From NCBI RefSeq assembly GCF_019218885.1, contig NZ_JAHUWT010000003.1, forward strand, positions 1,116,001-1,180,000: a stretch of 64,000 bases of DNA. Direction: 5' to 3'. The notes below the pieces were generated by a model. The model saw nothing but the letters and a program-made list of their open reading frames with translations. It was not told where the DNA came from and made no database searches. Every line of letters begins with the position of its first letter. The stretch's first letter is position 1. Positions 20,134 to 31,896 of this stretch are shown piece after piece. Position numbers and translations under genes: made by a program. Source of the DNA: Bordetella sp. BOR01 (GTDB lineage Bacteria; Pseudomonadota; Gammaproteobacteria; Burkholderiales; Burkholderiaceae_B).

Positions 20134-21219
20134 ATGAAAAAGCATGACGCGCAGCATCATTCCAGGACCGCTGGCAGCGACCAGCAGGCAGGCGTGCCGC
20201 GACGCACGGTGCTGAAGGCCGTCGCCGCGGCAGGGCTGGCTGGCTGGGCGCCATTCGTTCGCGCCCAGTCCAGGACATTGACCGTGACGTGTTGGGGAGG
20301 AAGCTACGAGGCCGCGGTGCGCAGCGCATTCGTGGAGCCTTTCGCCAAAGAGAAGGGCGTGACGGTTACCCTGGTCAACAGCGCCGACCTGACTCGCATG
20401 AAGGTGCAGGTGCAAAGCAAGAACGTCAGTTGGGATGTCTTCGACAGCATCGGGCCGCAGATTATGGCGGGATCGCGGGAAGGCCTGTGGGAAGCCGTCG
20501 ATACCTCGCGCATCGACGGCGGTGGCCTGGTGCAAAAACCAGGCAAGGACCATGTCTCGACCTATTTCTATGCCGGCGGCATCGGTTTCGATCCGAAGCG
20601 ATTCCCGGACGGAAAGCACCCCACAACGTTCAAGGAACTGTGGGACGTCCAGAAGTTTCCGGGGCGGCGCGGGCTGCGGTCGCGCGTTAGCGAAAACCTG
20701 GAAATGGCCCTGCTGGCCGACGGGGTCGCGCCCGACGCGCTTTATCCCCTGGATATCGAGCGTGCCTTCAAGTCGATGGACCGCATCAAGGATGCCGTGC
20801 GCAAGTGGATAGAGACCACGCCAGAGACGGTCACGCTGCTGGCCAATAACGAAGTGGATTTCTCTTATACCTATCTGAGCCGGGTGCTGCCCGCGCAGCG
20901 CAATGGGCAGTCGGTGCAGATGTCGCTTGCCCAGACCCTCAACAGCTTCGAATACCTGGCCGTTCCCAAGCATGGGCGCAATACGCAATTGGCGATGGAC
21001 TACATTGCCTTCTGCCTGCGCCCGGACCGCCAGGCCGCGTTCTGCGAAATGGTCGAGTTCTCGCCCAATGCCCTGGCCGCACTGGACAGCCTGAGCCCCG
21101 CCGCGCGGGCCCGGATTCCCGATATGAAAGATCCCAACAGCATCATCGTCGATGATGCCTGGTGGGGCGAGCACTACGAGGCGCTACAGCGGCGCTTCAC
21201 CGAATGGATGCTGATGTAG
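20134..21219 (+). CDS. ABC transporter substrate-binding protein (spermidine/putrescine-like)
   Basis: This is a periplasmic binding protein of the PotD/PotF class (COG0687 type). The 361-residue precursor begins with a long basic leader containing PRRTVLKAVAAAGLAGWAPFVRAQ, a twin-arginine style signal, so export through Tat is likely. The mature part opens TLTVTCWGGSYEAAVRSAFVEPFAKEKG, the standard strand-helix of this family. Two permeases and an ATPase gene follow in the same operon. Ligand specificity cannot be read from the sequence. Confidence 0.9.
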   Translation: MKKHDAQHHSRTAGSDQQAGVPRRTVLKAVAAAGLAGWAPFVRAQSRTLTVTCWGGSYEAAVRSAFVEPFAKEKGVTVTLVNSADLTRMKVQVQSKNVSWDVFDSIGPQIMAGSREGLWEAVDTSRIDGGGLVQKPGKDHVSTYFYAGGIGFDPKRFPDGKHPTTFKELWDVQKFPGRRGLRSRVSENLEMALLADGVAPDALYPLDIERAFKSMDRIKDAVRKWIETTPETVTLLANNEVDFSYTYLSRVLPAQRNGQSVQMSLAQTLNSFEYLAVPKHGRNTQLAMDYIAFCLRPDRQAAFCEMVEFSPNALAALDSLSPAARARIPDMKDPNSIIVDDAWWGEHYEALQRRFTEWMLM

Positions 21220-21229
21220 GCCCGCCGGG

Positions 21230-22063
21230 ATGACGCACTCGCTCAGTCCGCGCACGGTTATCACGCTTCTGGTGCCGTTGGGTGCATTACTGGCCGTGTT
21301 CTTTCTTTGGCCGCTGGCAATGGTGGGCTGGTCCAGCATCCATGACCAGCAGTTCACGCTCAAGGGCTATGCGCAGGTGTTGACCGGTACCCTGATTCAC
21401 CGGGTGCTGTGGAATACCTTGCAGATCAGTGTGCTGGCCACACTGACCAGTCTGTTGCTGGGCTATGCGATCGCGCTGCACCTGGCGTCCATGTCGCCCG
21501 CGCGGCGTGCGCCCTATCTGATCATGGTCATGCTGCCGTTCTGGACCAGCATCCTGGTCAAGAGCTTCGCGTTCACGGTGGTGCTGGGCGATGCCGGCAT
21601 CGTGAACCAACTGCTGGGATGGCTGAGCGGCGGTACCTGGCATGTGGAGATGATGTTCAATCGCGTGGGGGTAATTGTCGGCATGACCAACTACCTGCTG
21701 CCCTTCATGGTGCTGCCCATCATGGCCAGCCTGCTCAACCAGAACCGCAGCCTGTATCTTGCCGCCGAGATCATGGGTGCAGGGCCGCTGCGCGTGTTCT
21801 GGCGCATCACGTTGCCGTTGAGTTTGCCTGGCGTATATGCCGGCGTGCTGATGTGCATGACGCTTTCCATGGGCATGTACATCACGCCGGCCCTGCTGGG
21901 CGGACGGCGCGACATGATGCTGGCCAACCTGATCGATTTCTACACGCGCCAGACACTGGATTGGAATCTGGCCTCGGCTATTGCCATGCTGCTGCTGTTG
22001 CTGTCGGGGCTGCTGTTATGGGTGCTGGGCCGTGTGCAGCGCGACGACCGGGAGGCGGCATGA
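21230..22063 (+). CDS. ABC transporter permease (PotB-like)
   Basis: This is an inner-membrane subunit of the spermidine/putrescine-type importer. The 277-residue protein has six predicted membrane segments, the first being VITLLVPLGALLAVFFLWPLAMV. It carries the coupling-helix EAA-like loop AAEIMGAGPLRVFWRITLPLSLPG, which contacts the ATPase. Its stop overlaps the start of the second permease (ATGA), indicating coupled synthesis of a heterodimeric channel. Confidence 0.93.
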   Translation: MTHSLSPRTVITLLVPLGALLAVFFLWPLAMVGWSSIHDQQFTLKGYAQVLTGTLIHRVLWNTLQISVLATLTSLLLGYAIALHLASMSPARRAPYLIMVMLPFWTSILVKSFAFTVVLGDAGIVNQLLGWLSGGTWHVEMMFNRVGVIVGMTNYLLPFMVLPIMASLLNQNRSLYLAAEIMGAGPLRVFWRITLPLSLPGVYAGVLMCMTLSMGMYITPALLGGRRDMMLANLIDFYTRQTLDWNLASAIAMLLLLLSGLLLWVLGRVQRDDREAA

Positions 22064-22881
22064 CGCCCAGCTCGCCCTATCCGGCCCGCGGCATGCGCCG
22101 CACCTGGAACCGCTGTATCACCGTGCTGGCCTGGATCGGCTATTTCTTCCTGCTGCTGCCCAGCCTGGTGATCGTGCCCATTTCATTCGGGGGCGGACAG
22201 GAACTGAGGTTTCCGCCCGATTCTTTCTCGCTGGACTTGTTCCGCCGGTTTTTCGCCGAGCCCGCCTGGTGGCAGGCGGCCGTCAAGAGCCTGATCGTGG
22301 CCAGCGCCACCACCGTCATGGCGCTGGCCGTGGCGCTACCGGGCGCCTATGCCTTGGCGCGCACGCGTTTTCGGGGACGGCGCCTGCTCGAGGTGCTGGC
22401 CATCGCGCCCATGCTGGTGCCGGTGGTCGTACTGGGACTGGGCATGTACATGCACTTGTCCGCGTTGGCATTGGTGGACACCCTGGCTGGCGTGGCCCTG
22501 GCGCACACCGTGGTAGTGCTGCCCTTCATGATGGTGGCGGTGGGCTCTGGATTGCGCCAGGCCGATCCCGCGCTGGAGACGGTGGCCACCTTGATGGGAG
22601 CGGGTCCGCTGCGCATTTTTGTAGAGGTGGTATTGCCGCAAATCCGGCCCTCTGTACTGGTGGGGGTGTTGTTCGCGTTCCTGATTTCGTTCGACGAGGT
22701 CGTCTTGTCGTACTTCATCACGGGACCCGCATCCACCACGCTGCCGGTCAAGATGTACAGCGCCATCCGCTGGGAAGTATCGCCCGTACTTGCGGCTGTC
22801 TCGACGCTGCTGACAGGGCTTAGCCTGGCGGTGTGCCTGATGATCATCCGCTTGCAGCCGCCGACGCCGCGCGCCGATTGA
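22060..22881 (+). CDS. ABC transporter permease (PotC-like)
   Basis: This is the second membrane subunit of the importer, 273 residues, with a first segment CITVLAWIGYFFLLLPSLVIVPISF and the coupling loop TVATLMGAGPLRIFVEVVLPQIRP. It starts at the ATG overlapping the previous stop, with GGAGGC nine bases upstream. The ATPase gene is separated from it by the FAD oxidoreductase gene, an unusual order that ties the oxidoreductase closely to the transport system. Confidence 0.93.
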   Translation: MTPSSPYPARGMRRTWNRCITVLAWIGYFFLLLPSLVIVPISFGGGQELRFPPDSFSLDLFRRFFAEPAWWQAAVKSLIVASATTVMALAVALPGAYALARTRFRGRRLLEVLAIAPMLVPVVVLGLGMYMHLSALALVDTLAGVALAHTVVVLPFMMVAVGSGLRQADPALETVATLMGAGPLRIFVEVVLPQIRPSVLVGVLFAFLISFDEVVLSYFITGPASTTLPVKMYSAIRWEVSPVLAAVSTLLTGLSLAVCLMIIRLQPPTPRAD

Positions 22882-22900
22882 CGATCTGGGAGACGCTTGT

Positions 22901-24487
22901 TTGAACGCCGAAAAATATGACGCCGTGATCATCGGCGGCGGCCACAATGGCCTGGTGTGCGGCGCGTATCTGGCCCGTGCCGGCCGGCGCGTGTGCGTGC
23001 TGGAACGGCGCGACCTGATCGGCGGCGCCGCGGTCAGTGAAGCCGTATGGCCGGGCTACCGAGTCTCCACCGCATCCTACACGATGGCGCTTCTGCAGCC
23101 TCGCATCATGCTGGATCTGGAGTTGGCCCGCCATGGGTTGGAGGTCGTCCCGCCACCGCCCATGATCCACCTGTTCGAGCCCGGCAAGTACCTGGTGCTG
23201 GACGGCGACGATTCCGTGGCGAGGCAACTGGCCCGCTATAGCGAGGAAGATGCACGCGCGTACCCCGCCTACCGGGCGCACATGGCGGCGCTGGGGGCCA
23301 TCGTGTCGCGGCTGCTTTGGGAGATCCCACCCGATCCGGCAGCGACATCGCTGTCCGCGCGCCTGGCGCTGCTGCGCTTTGCCTGGCGTTATCGCGGCCT
23401 GGGCGACCGCCTTCACGACATCTACGAGGTGCTGACACTGAGCGCGGCCGACTTCCTGCGCCGTTGGTTCCGGTCTGACGAAGCCTTGTGTGCACTGGGT
23501 TTCTACGTGGGTTGTGGCGGCGCCACTACCACCCTGTCGGCGCCAGGGTCGGCCTATGTGCTGTTGCGTGGCTACATTCGCGACCACACGACCGAGGCGG
23601 GCCCGGCGGGGTTCATCCGCGGCGGGATGGGCAGCATCTCGGAAGCGATTGCGCGCGCGGGCCAGGAACACGGCATGGTGATCCGCACCCAGGCGCCGGT
23701 GCGCCGGGTGGTGCTGAGCAAAGGAAGGGCATGCGGCGTGGAACTCGAAAACGGCGAGCAGATCCAGGCCGGTGCCGTCATATCCAACGCACCGGCCAAG
23801 CTGCTGTTTCGCAAGCTGGTGCCGCAGGATGCCCTGCCGGCTGCTTTTCTGGCGCGCGTCGATGCGATCCGCGACCATTCGCACGCGTTCAAGGTTCATA
23901 TCGCACTTTCGCGCTTGCCACGCTTTGCCGGGCTGAATGCTGGCGACGTGGCTGGCGGCTACCCGGTGCAGGCTCGGCTGGCAGCCAGTACGGATGTGCT
24001 GGAGCAGGCCTATGACGACGCCAAGTACGGGCGCATCGCGGCACAACCCGCCCTGGTGGTGCTGACGCCCAGCGTCGTCGATGCCACCGTGGCGCCCGAG
24101 GGGCGGCACCTGATGACGATTTTCGGCCAGCATGCTCCATATCGCCTGCGGGGGCGGAACTGGGACGAGCACGCGCGCAACGAACTGCGCGAGGCAGTGC
24201 TGCGCACACTGGAACGCCACGCCCCGGATATCCGCGACTGCATAGAGCACATCCAGGTGCTTGGCCCGGCCGACATCGAGGCGCGATTCAGCTTGCCCGG
24301 AGGGCATGTCCATCATGGAGAGCTCAGTGCCGACCAGATATTCTTTCGCCGCCCAGTTCCTGGCGCAGCCGACTATCGCACCCCCGTGGCGGGACTTTAT
24401 CAGTGTGGCGCCTCGGTGCATCCCGGGGGCGGCGTGACAGGCGTGCCCGGTTACAACGCGGCCCGAGTCATATTGTTGGGGAAATAA
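22901..24487 (+). CDS. FAD-dependent oxidoreductase (phytoene dehydrogenase/PYROXD2-like)
   Basis: This is a flavoprotein of the phytoene desaturase/amine oxidase superfamily. The dinucleotide fold is at the N-terminus: VIIGGGHNGLVCGAYLARAG, then VCVLERRDLIGGAA. The C-terminus has the FAD-closing motif GASVHPGGGVTGVPGYNAA. The 528-residue reading frame begins with TTG at 22901, behind CTGGGAG. It sits inside the ABC importer operon between permease and ATPase genes, so it probably oxidises the imported compound, feeding the aldehyde dehydrogenase. Carotenoid synthesis is unlikely because no partner genes are present. Confidence 0.85.
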   Translation: MNAEKYDAVIIGGGHNGLVCGAYLARAGRRVCVLERRDLIGGAAVSEAVWPGYRVSTASYTMALLQPRIMLDLELARHGLEVVPPPPMIHLFEPGKYLVLDGDDSVARQLARYSEEDARAYPAYRAHMAALGAIVSRLLWEIPPDPAATSLSARLALLRFAWRYRGLGDRLHDIYEVLTLSAADFLRRWFRSDEALCALGFYVGCGGATTTLSAPGSAYVLLRGYIRDHTTEAGPAGFIRGGMGSISEAIARAGQEHGMVIRTQAPVRRVVLSKGRACGVELENGEQIQAGAVISNAPAKLLFRKLVPQDALPAAFLARVDAIRDHSHAFKVHIALSRLPRFAGLNAGDVAGGYPVQARLAASTDVLEQAYDDAKYGRIAAQPALVVLTPSVVDATVAPEGRHLMTIFGQHAPYRLRGRNWDEHARNELREAVLRTLERHAPDIRDCIEHIQVLGPADIEARFSLPGGHVHHGELSADQIFFRRPVPGAADYRTPVAGLYQCGASVHPGGGVTGVPGYNAARVILLGK

Positions 24488-24491
24488 GCAA

Positions 24492-25571
24492 ATGATCATG
24501 GTGGAATTGCAGCAGGTGTCGCGGCGCTACGGCGCGGTGCAGGCGCTGGCGCCAATCGACCTGCAGGTCAGGAAGGGCGAGTTCGTGACCCTGCTGGGCC
24601 CCAGCGGATCGGGCAAGACCACGCTGCTCAACCTGATCGCCGGCACGGTGGCGCCGTCGACAGGACGCGTCCTGATACGCGGCGAGGACGTCACGCACAG
24701 TCCGCCCAGCCGGCGGGAACTGGGCATGGTGTTCCAGAACTATGCCCTGATGCCGCACATGACGGTCTTCGAAAACATTGCTTTCCCACTGCGCGTGCGG
24801 CGGCTACCCAAACCGGAAATCGAGCGCAAGGTGCGCGAGGTCCTGGAACTGATCCGCTTGCCCGACGTCGCCCAGCGCCGGCCGCGCGAACTGTCCGGCG
24901 GCCAGCAGCAGCGCGTGTCGTTGGCGCGCTGCATCGTCTACAACCCCGCGCTGATCCTGCTGGATGAACCACTGGGCGCCCTGGACAAAAAACTGCGCGA
25001 GCACATGCAGCTGGAGATACGCAGCCTGCACGCCGAACTCGGCGTGACCATGCTCAACGTGACGCACGACCAGGACGAGGCCTTGACGATGTCTGATCGG
25101 ATCGTGCTGATGAACGAAGGGCGCATTGAGCAACAAGCGACACCGGCGCAACTTTACTCGGCGCCGGTGAGCGTGTTCGCCGCCGACTTCCTGGGCACGG
25201 CCAATCTGATTGCCGGTGAAGTGTCCGAGCAGTCGGACGGGTGGGTGACATTGGCCACCCAGGTGGGCCCGTTGCGTGCCCGCGTGCCTGCTGCGGGCGC
25301 TTCGCCCGGCACGCGCGCCACGCTGGTGGTGCGGCCCGAGGCGATCGACGTCGTAAGGGGCGATACGCTGCCGCTGGCCGACCAGGTGGCGGTGGAGGGC
25401 ACGTTGCGGGACCTGATCGTGCTGGGCAGCGTGTTGCGCTACCACGTGCGCACAGCGGGTGGCCAGGACTTCGTGGCGCAACAGCAGAATCATCGCCGGC
25501 ACGCGGACATGCAGCGCGGCATGCCTGTGCGCCTGATTTGGGCGGCCGAGGATGGACAGTTGCTGGCCTAG
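24492..25571 (+). CDS. ABC transporter ATP-binding protein (PotA-like)
   Basis: This is the ATPase of the polyamine-type importer, 359 residues. In order: Walker A LGPSGSGKTTL, Q-loop VFQNYALMPHM, signature LSGGQQQRVSLARC, Walker B LILLDEPLGALD and the switch histidine VTHDQDEA. A C-terminal TOBE regulatory domain follows (LVVRPEAIDVVRG). The gene begins four bases after the oxidoreductase stop. A second in-frame ATG six bases downstream (MVELQQV) could be the real start. Confidence 0.94.
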   Translation: MIMVELQQVSRRYGAVQALAPIDLQVRKGEFVTLLGPSGSGKTTLLNLIAGTVAPSTGRVLIRGEDVTHSPPSRRELGMVFQNYALMPHMTVFENIAFPLRVRRLPKPEIERKVREVLELIRLPDVAQRRPRELSGGQQQRVSLARCIVYNPALILLDEPLGALDKKLREHMQLEIRSLHAELGVTMLNVTHDQDEALTMSDRIVLMNEGRIEQQATPAQLYSAPVSVFAADFLGTANLIAGEVSEQSDGWVTLATQVGPLRARVPAAGASPGTRATLVVRPEAIDVVRGDTLPLADQVAVEGTLRDLIVLGSVLRYHVRTAGGQDFVAQQQNHRRHADMQRGMPVRLIWAAEDGQLLA

Positions 25572-25659
25572 GGCCTGTCCGCTGGGCGGGTAGGGCCGGT
25601 AAGCCCCGGCTTCATGATGGAAATGGGAACGTGGGCCGGCAGGCCCGTTGGAGGCATAC

Positions 25660-27306
25660 GTGAATAGTTCGGCAGGGACCGTGCAAGCGGAAGCGGAAAT
25701 GGCGCGCAGGCGGCGCGAGGAAAGCCTGGAGTTGCCAGAGACGCTCGGGGAATTCGTGCGCGAGCGCGCCGCGTTGATGGGCGAGCGCGTGGCGGCAGTG
25801 TGGTTCGATCAGCAGCGCAGCCTGACCTATCGCGAACTGGATGTCCAGGCCAACCGCCTGGCCGACAGCCTGATGGCATTGGGCGTGCGCAAGGGTTCGC
25901 ATGTGGCGCTGATGCTGGGCAATTCGCCGGCGTTTCCGTTGAGCTGGGTGGCGCTTGGGCGCCTGGGCGCGGTGATGGTGCCGGTCAATACGGCCTATAC
26001 CGAAGAAGAGATCCAATTCGTACTGAGCGATTCCGATGCCCAGTATCTCATCGTGGATGCGGCCTTCCTGCCACGCATCCAGGCCATGCGCGAATTGCCG
26101 CCGCTGCTCGATGCCGGCCGCATCATCGTGCATGGCGCCGCCCACGACGGCCCGCGCTGGGAGGACCTGGTGGAACAGGGGCGCGCCGATTTCGTATCCA
26201 CGACGCCGGTCGCCCGCACCGACTTGCTGAACCTGCAATACACCTCGGGGACCACCGGATTTCCCAAGGGGTGCATGCTTAGCCATGACTACTGGATGAT
26301 CCACGCCAACAATTCCGCGCGGCATCGGCGCTCTGCCGAAGGCGGTATCGAGAATGTGCTGATCTGGGCGCCATTTTTCTATATGGATCCGATGTGGCAG
26401 TTTCTCATGACGCTCAAGCTGGGCGGCACGGCCTACATCGCCGATCGCATGAGCTTGACGCGCTTCATGGACTGGCTGGTTTCCTACCGTATCCATTACT
26501 GCATCTTCCCCGAGCCTGCCTTGTCGCAGCATCCCGCCTCGGAACGCGATGCGCAGGTGCAACTGAGGTACGTCAGCATCTATGGCTGGACCGAGAGCGC
26601 GCGCAGGGAAGTGCGACGCCGCTTCAACGTCGTGGCTCGCGAAGGCTACGGCATGACTGAAATCGGTACCGGGTCGCTGGTGCCCGCCTGGGCCGACGAC
26701 AAAGCCATACTGCGGACTTGCGGCCTGCCGATGGTCTTTCGCGAGTTCCAGATCTGCGACGAGGCGGGCCAACCGGTTTCCGACGGCGAAGCGGGGGAAT
26801 TATGCGTGGCGGGCCGGGGAATATTCTGGGGCTACTACAAGCGTCCGCAAGCCAATGCCGAGAGCTTTCGCGGCAGGTGGTTCCGCACGGGCGACATTTT
26901 TCGCCGCGATGACGACGGGTTCTATTACCTGGTTGGCCGCATCAAGGAAATGATCAAGCGCGCTGGCGAGAATATCGCCGCCAACGAGGTCGAGGCGGTG
27001 CTGCGCTCGCTGGATGGCATCGAGGAGGCCGCCGTCGTGCCGGTTCCCGATCCGTTGCGACGCGAAGAGGTCAAGGCATACCTGAAGCTGCGCCAGGGGC
27101 TGACTCGGGATGACCTGCCGCCGGAGCGGGTGTTCGAACATTGCACGCGGCATCTGGCGGCTTTCAAGGTGCCGCGCTACCTGCAGTACATGGTGGACGA
27201 TTTCCCGCGTACACCATCGCGCAAGATCGCCAAGAAAACCTTGATCGCCCAGGTGCAGGATCCCCTTGCCGGTGTGTATGACCGGCAGGAAGCGCGCTGG
27301 CGTTGA
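25660..27306 (+). CDS. Acyl-CoA ligase / AMP-binding enzyme (CaiC/FadD-like)
   Basis: This is an ANL-superfamily enzyme that activates a carboxylic acid to its acyl-CoA through an acyl-adenylate. The P-loop LQYTSGTTGFPKGCMLSH, the YGWTES and EGYGMTEIG motifs, the RTGDIF segment and the hinge GRIKEMIKRAGENIAANE are all present. The GTG at 25660 follows GGAGG by six bases and gives 548 residues. It closes the pathway suggested by the neighbours: import, oxidation to aldehyde, oxidation to acid, CoA activation. It resembles carnitine/crotonobetaine CoA ligases, but the acid is unknown. Confidence 0.9.
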   Translation: MNSSAGTVQAEAEMARRRREESLELPETLGEFVRERAALMGERVAAVWFDQQRSLTYRELDVQANRLADSLMALGVRKGSHVALMLGNSPAFPLSWVALGRLGAVMVPVNTAYTEEEIQFVLSDSDAQYLIVDAAFLPRIQAMRELPPLLDAGRIIVHGAAHDGPRWEDLVEQGRADFVSTTPVARTDLLNLQYTSGTTGFPKGCMLSHDYWMIHANNSARHRRSAEGGIENVLIWAPFFYMDPMWQFLMTLKLGGTAYIADRMSLTRFMDWLVSYRIHYCIFPEPALSQHPASERDAQVQLRYVSIYGWTESARREVRRRFNVVAREGYGMTEIGTGSLVPAWADDKAILRTCGLPMVFREFQICDEAGQPVSDGEAGELCVAGRGIFWGYYKRPQANAESFRGRWFRTGDIFRRDDDGFYYLVGRIKEMIKRAGENIAANEVEAVLRSLDGIEEAAVVPVPDPLRREEVKAYLKLRQGLTRDDLPPERVFEHCTRHLAAFKVPRYLQYMVDDFPRTPSRKIAKKTLIAQVQDPLAGVYDRQEARWR

Positions 27307-27333
27307 TTTTTCACCCGAACAACAGAGGCCAGG

Positions 27334-28185
27334 ATGCTTATCGATTTCTCGAGCCGCCCGCCGGTTCCCGAGCTGACGCTGCAGGCTTCCCATTTATCCA
27401 ACTACCGGCGTGTCTACCAGGCCAGCGAGGCCCAGGTGCAACAGTCCGGCGGCGAGGATACGCTGGCGGAGTACCTGGCGACCTACGAGCGCCTGAATGC
27501 GCGCGCCGTCGTGCTCAAGGCGCGCGACCTGGAATCGACCTTTGGCGCGAAGATCGCCAACGAGGATGTTGCGCGATTCTGCCAGCAACATGGGCCGCGC
27601 TACCTGGGGTTTGCCGGAGTCGATCCGCATAAAGGCATGGCGGCCGTGCGAGAACTGGAGTTCGCCGTACGCGAACTGGGCCTGAAAGGCCTGAACGTGC
27701 AGGGTTTCGAGCACAAGCTGGCCATCGACGATCCGCTGCTATATCCCCTTTACGCGAAATGCATCGAGCTGGATATCCCGGTGAACATACATTGCGGCGC
27801 CAATTTTTCCACGCACTGCCTTATGGAGTACGGTCATCCGCGCGGCCTGGACCGCGTCATGTGCCAGTTCCCCGAGTTGCGGGTGTGTGCATCGCCGCCG
27901 GGCTGGCCCTGGATCCAGGAGCTGATCGGCGTTGCGTGGCGGCACCCGAATGTCTGGATCGGCGTGCTGGCCGTGCGGCCGAAGCTGCTGGGCAAGGCGA
28001 ACTCGGGCTACGAGCCATTGTTGCAGTATGGCAAGAGCGTGCTCAAGCACAGGATGATCTGGGGCTCGGCGTTTCCCATGATGCCGGTCGAGCGCACGGT
28101 TGCCGAGCTGCAGGCGCTGCCCTTGAGCGACGCCGTGCGCGAAGCCTGGATGCTGCGCAACGCAGAAGCGTTCCTGCGCCTGTAG
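27334..28185 (+). CDS. Amidohydrolase-fold protein with lost metal ligands
   Basis: This is a 283-residue TIM-barrel protein of the amidohydrolase 2 (COG2159/ACMSD-like) family, judged by the segments LKGLNVQGFEHKL, VNIHCGANFS, GWPWIQELIGVAWRHPNVWIG and the C-terminal WGSAFPMMP. The usual N-terminal HxH metal motif is replaced by DFSSRPP, the later histidine before GWPW is Ser/Pro (CASPPGWPW), and the metal Asp of the WGSDFP-like motif is Ala. Only NIHCG keeps its histidine. Metal-dependent hydrolysis in the usual way is therefore doubtful. It ends the operon. Confidence 0.82.
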   Translation: MLIDFSSRPPVPELTLQASHLSNYRRVYQASEAQVQQSGGEDTLAEYLATYERLNARAVVLKARDLESTFGAKIANEDVARFCQQHGPRYLGFAGVDPHKGMAAVRELEFAVRELGLKGLNVQGFEHKLAIDDPLLYPLYAKCIELDIPVNIHCGANFSTHCLMEYGHPRGLDRVMCQFPELRVCASPPGWPWIQELIGVAWRHPNVWIGVLAVRPKLLGKANSGYEPLLQYGKSVLKHRMIWGSAFPMMPVERTVAELQALPLSDAVREAWMLRNAEAFLRL

Positions 28186-28189
28186 TGCG

Positions 28190-28849
28190 CTAGCGATGCG
28201 TGCGATACGGCTCGTCATCTGGCACGAACGTGCCTTCCGCGCGCGCGTCGCGTGTCCATTCTTGCATGGCGGGCAGGGCCAGCACGGCATCCATGTATGC
28301 GCGCACCGTGCCGGCTGCCGCCACCCCGTAGGTGGTGAAGCGCGACACCACCGGCGCGTAGAACGCGTCCGCGATCGAGAACTGGCCGAACAGGAACGGG
28401 CCGCCCTGGCCGAATTCGGCGCGCGTATCGTGCCAGATGGCCTGTACGCGCGATATATCGCCTTGCGCCGCTGAAATATCGATGCCCGGCAGGTGCGCCT
28501 CGATGTTCATGGGCATGGCCTGGCGTAGTTGGCCGAAGCCGCTGTGCATTTGCGCGGCCAATGATCGTGCCCGCGCGCGGGCCTGCGGGTCGGCCGGCCA
28601 CAGGCCGGCCTGGGGATGGCGTTCGGCGGCGTACTCGCAGATGGCCAGCGAATCCCAGATGGCGAATTCGCCGTCCAGCAGCACCGGTACCAGGCCTGCC
28701 GGCGTCAGGGTTCCCAGGCGCTGGGCGAACTCGGGGGTGAACAGGGCCAGCTTCTGTTCCTGGAATGCGATGCCGCAGGCGCGCAGGGCCAGCCAGGGGC
28801 GCAGGGACCAGGACGAGTAGTTCTTGTTGCCGATGATGAGGGTGTACAT
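28190..28849 (-). CDS. Glutathione S-transferase family protein
   Basis: This is a 219-residue cytosolic GST-like protein. The thioredoxin-fold N-terminus MYTLIIGNKNYSSWSLRPWL with serines in the SSWS loop, the LDGEFAIWDSLAICEYAAE segment (glutathione contact) and an all-helical C-terminal domain are visible. The start chosen is the MYTL methionine; the frame extends 17 codons upstream, but without family similarity. It lies between the convergent ABC operon and uvrA in the same orientation as uvrA. The substrate is unknown. Confidence 0.9.
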   Translation of the reverse strand: MYTLIIGNKNYSSWSLRPWLALRACGIAFQEQKLALFTPEFAQRLGTLTPAGLVPVLLDGEFAIWDSLAICEYAAERHPQAGLWPADPQARARARSLAAQMHSGFGQLRQAMPMNIEAHLPGIDISAAQGDISRVQAIWHDTRAEFGQGGPFLFGQFSIADAFYAPVVSRFTTYGVAAAGTVRAYMDAVLALPAMQEWTRDARAEGTFVPDDEPYRTHR

Positions 28850-28938
28850 GGCGGTAGCGGGCGGCGTCAGGGGGTGGAAAGGCGGCCGGGGCGGGAACAC
28901 GGGGTGGCCCCGGTTCCGGCGGCGGTTCCAGTCTACCG

Positions 28939-31791
<2,853 letters not shown>

Positions 31792-31809
31792 CGGGCTTCA
31801 GTGTGAACA

Positions 31810-31833
31810 GGCCTTTAAGCGATTTCAAAGGCC
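31810..31833. promoter_or_regulatory. 24-bp dyad in the uvrA/MFS gap
   Basis: GGCCTTT (31810-31816) and AAAGGCC (31827-31833) are exact reverse complements with a ten-base spacer. A TACTAT hexamer at 31841-31846 lies next to it. The dyad sits 18 bases before the uvrA start and could be an operator for either divergent gene. The spacing does not match a LexA box. Confidence 0.45.
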
Positions 31834-31896
31834 AACTTGGTACTATAGCGCGCCGAGTCCTTTCCCGTATAAGGCCTCTGACCTGACCTCTTCTGC

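Noticed and set aside
22844-24499. 551-codon open frame antisense to the FAD oxidoreductase gene
   Set aside because: No recognisable motif; the plus strand encodes a flavoprotein with intact N- and C-terminal FAD motifs and a tight fit to its neighbours.
31792-31896. LexA box before uvrA
   Set aside because: No CTG-N10-CAG sequence with the right spacing was found in the gap; the only dyad has a different core.
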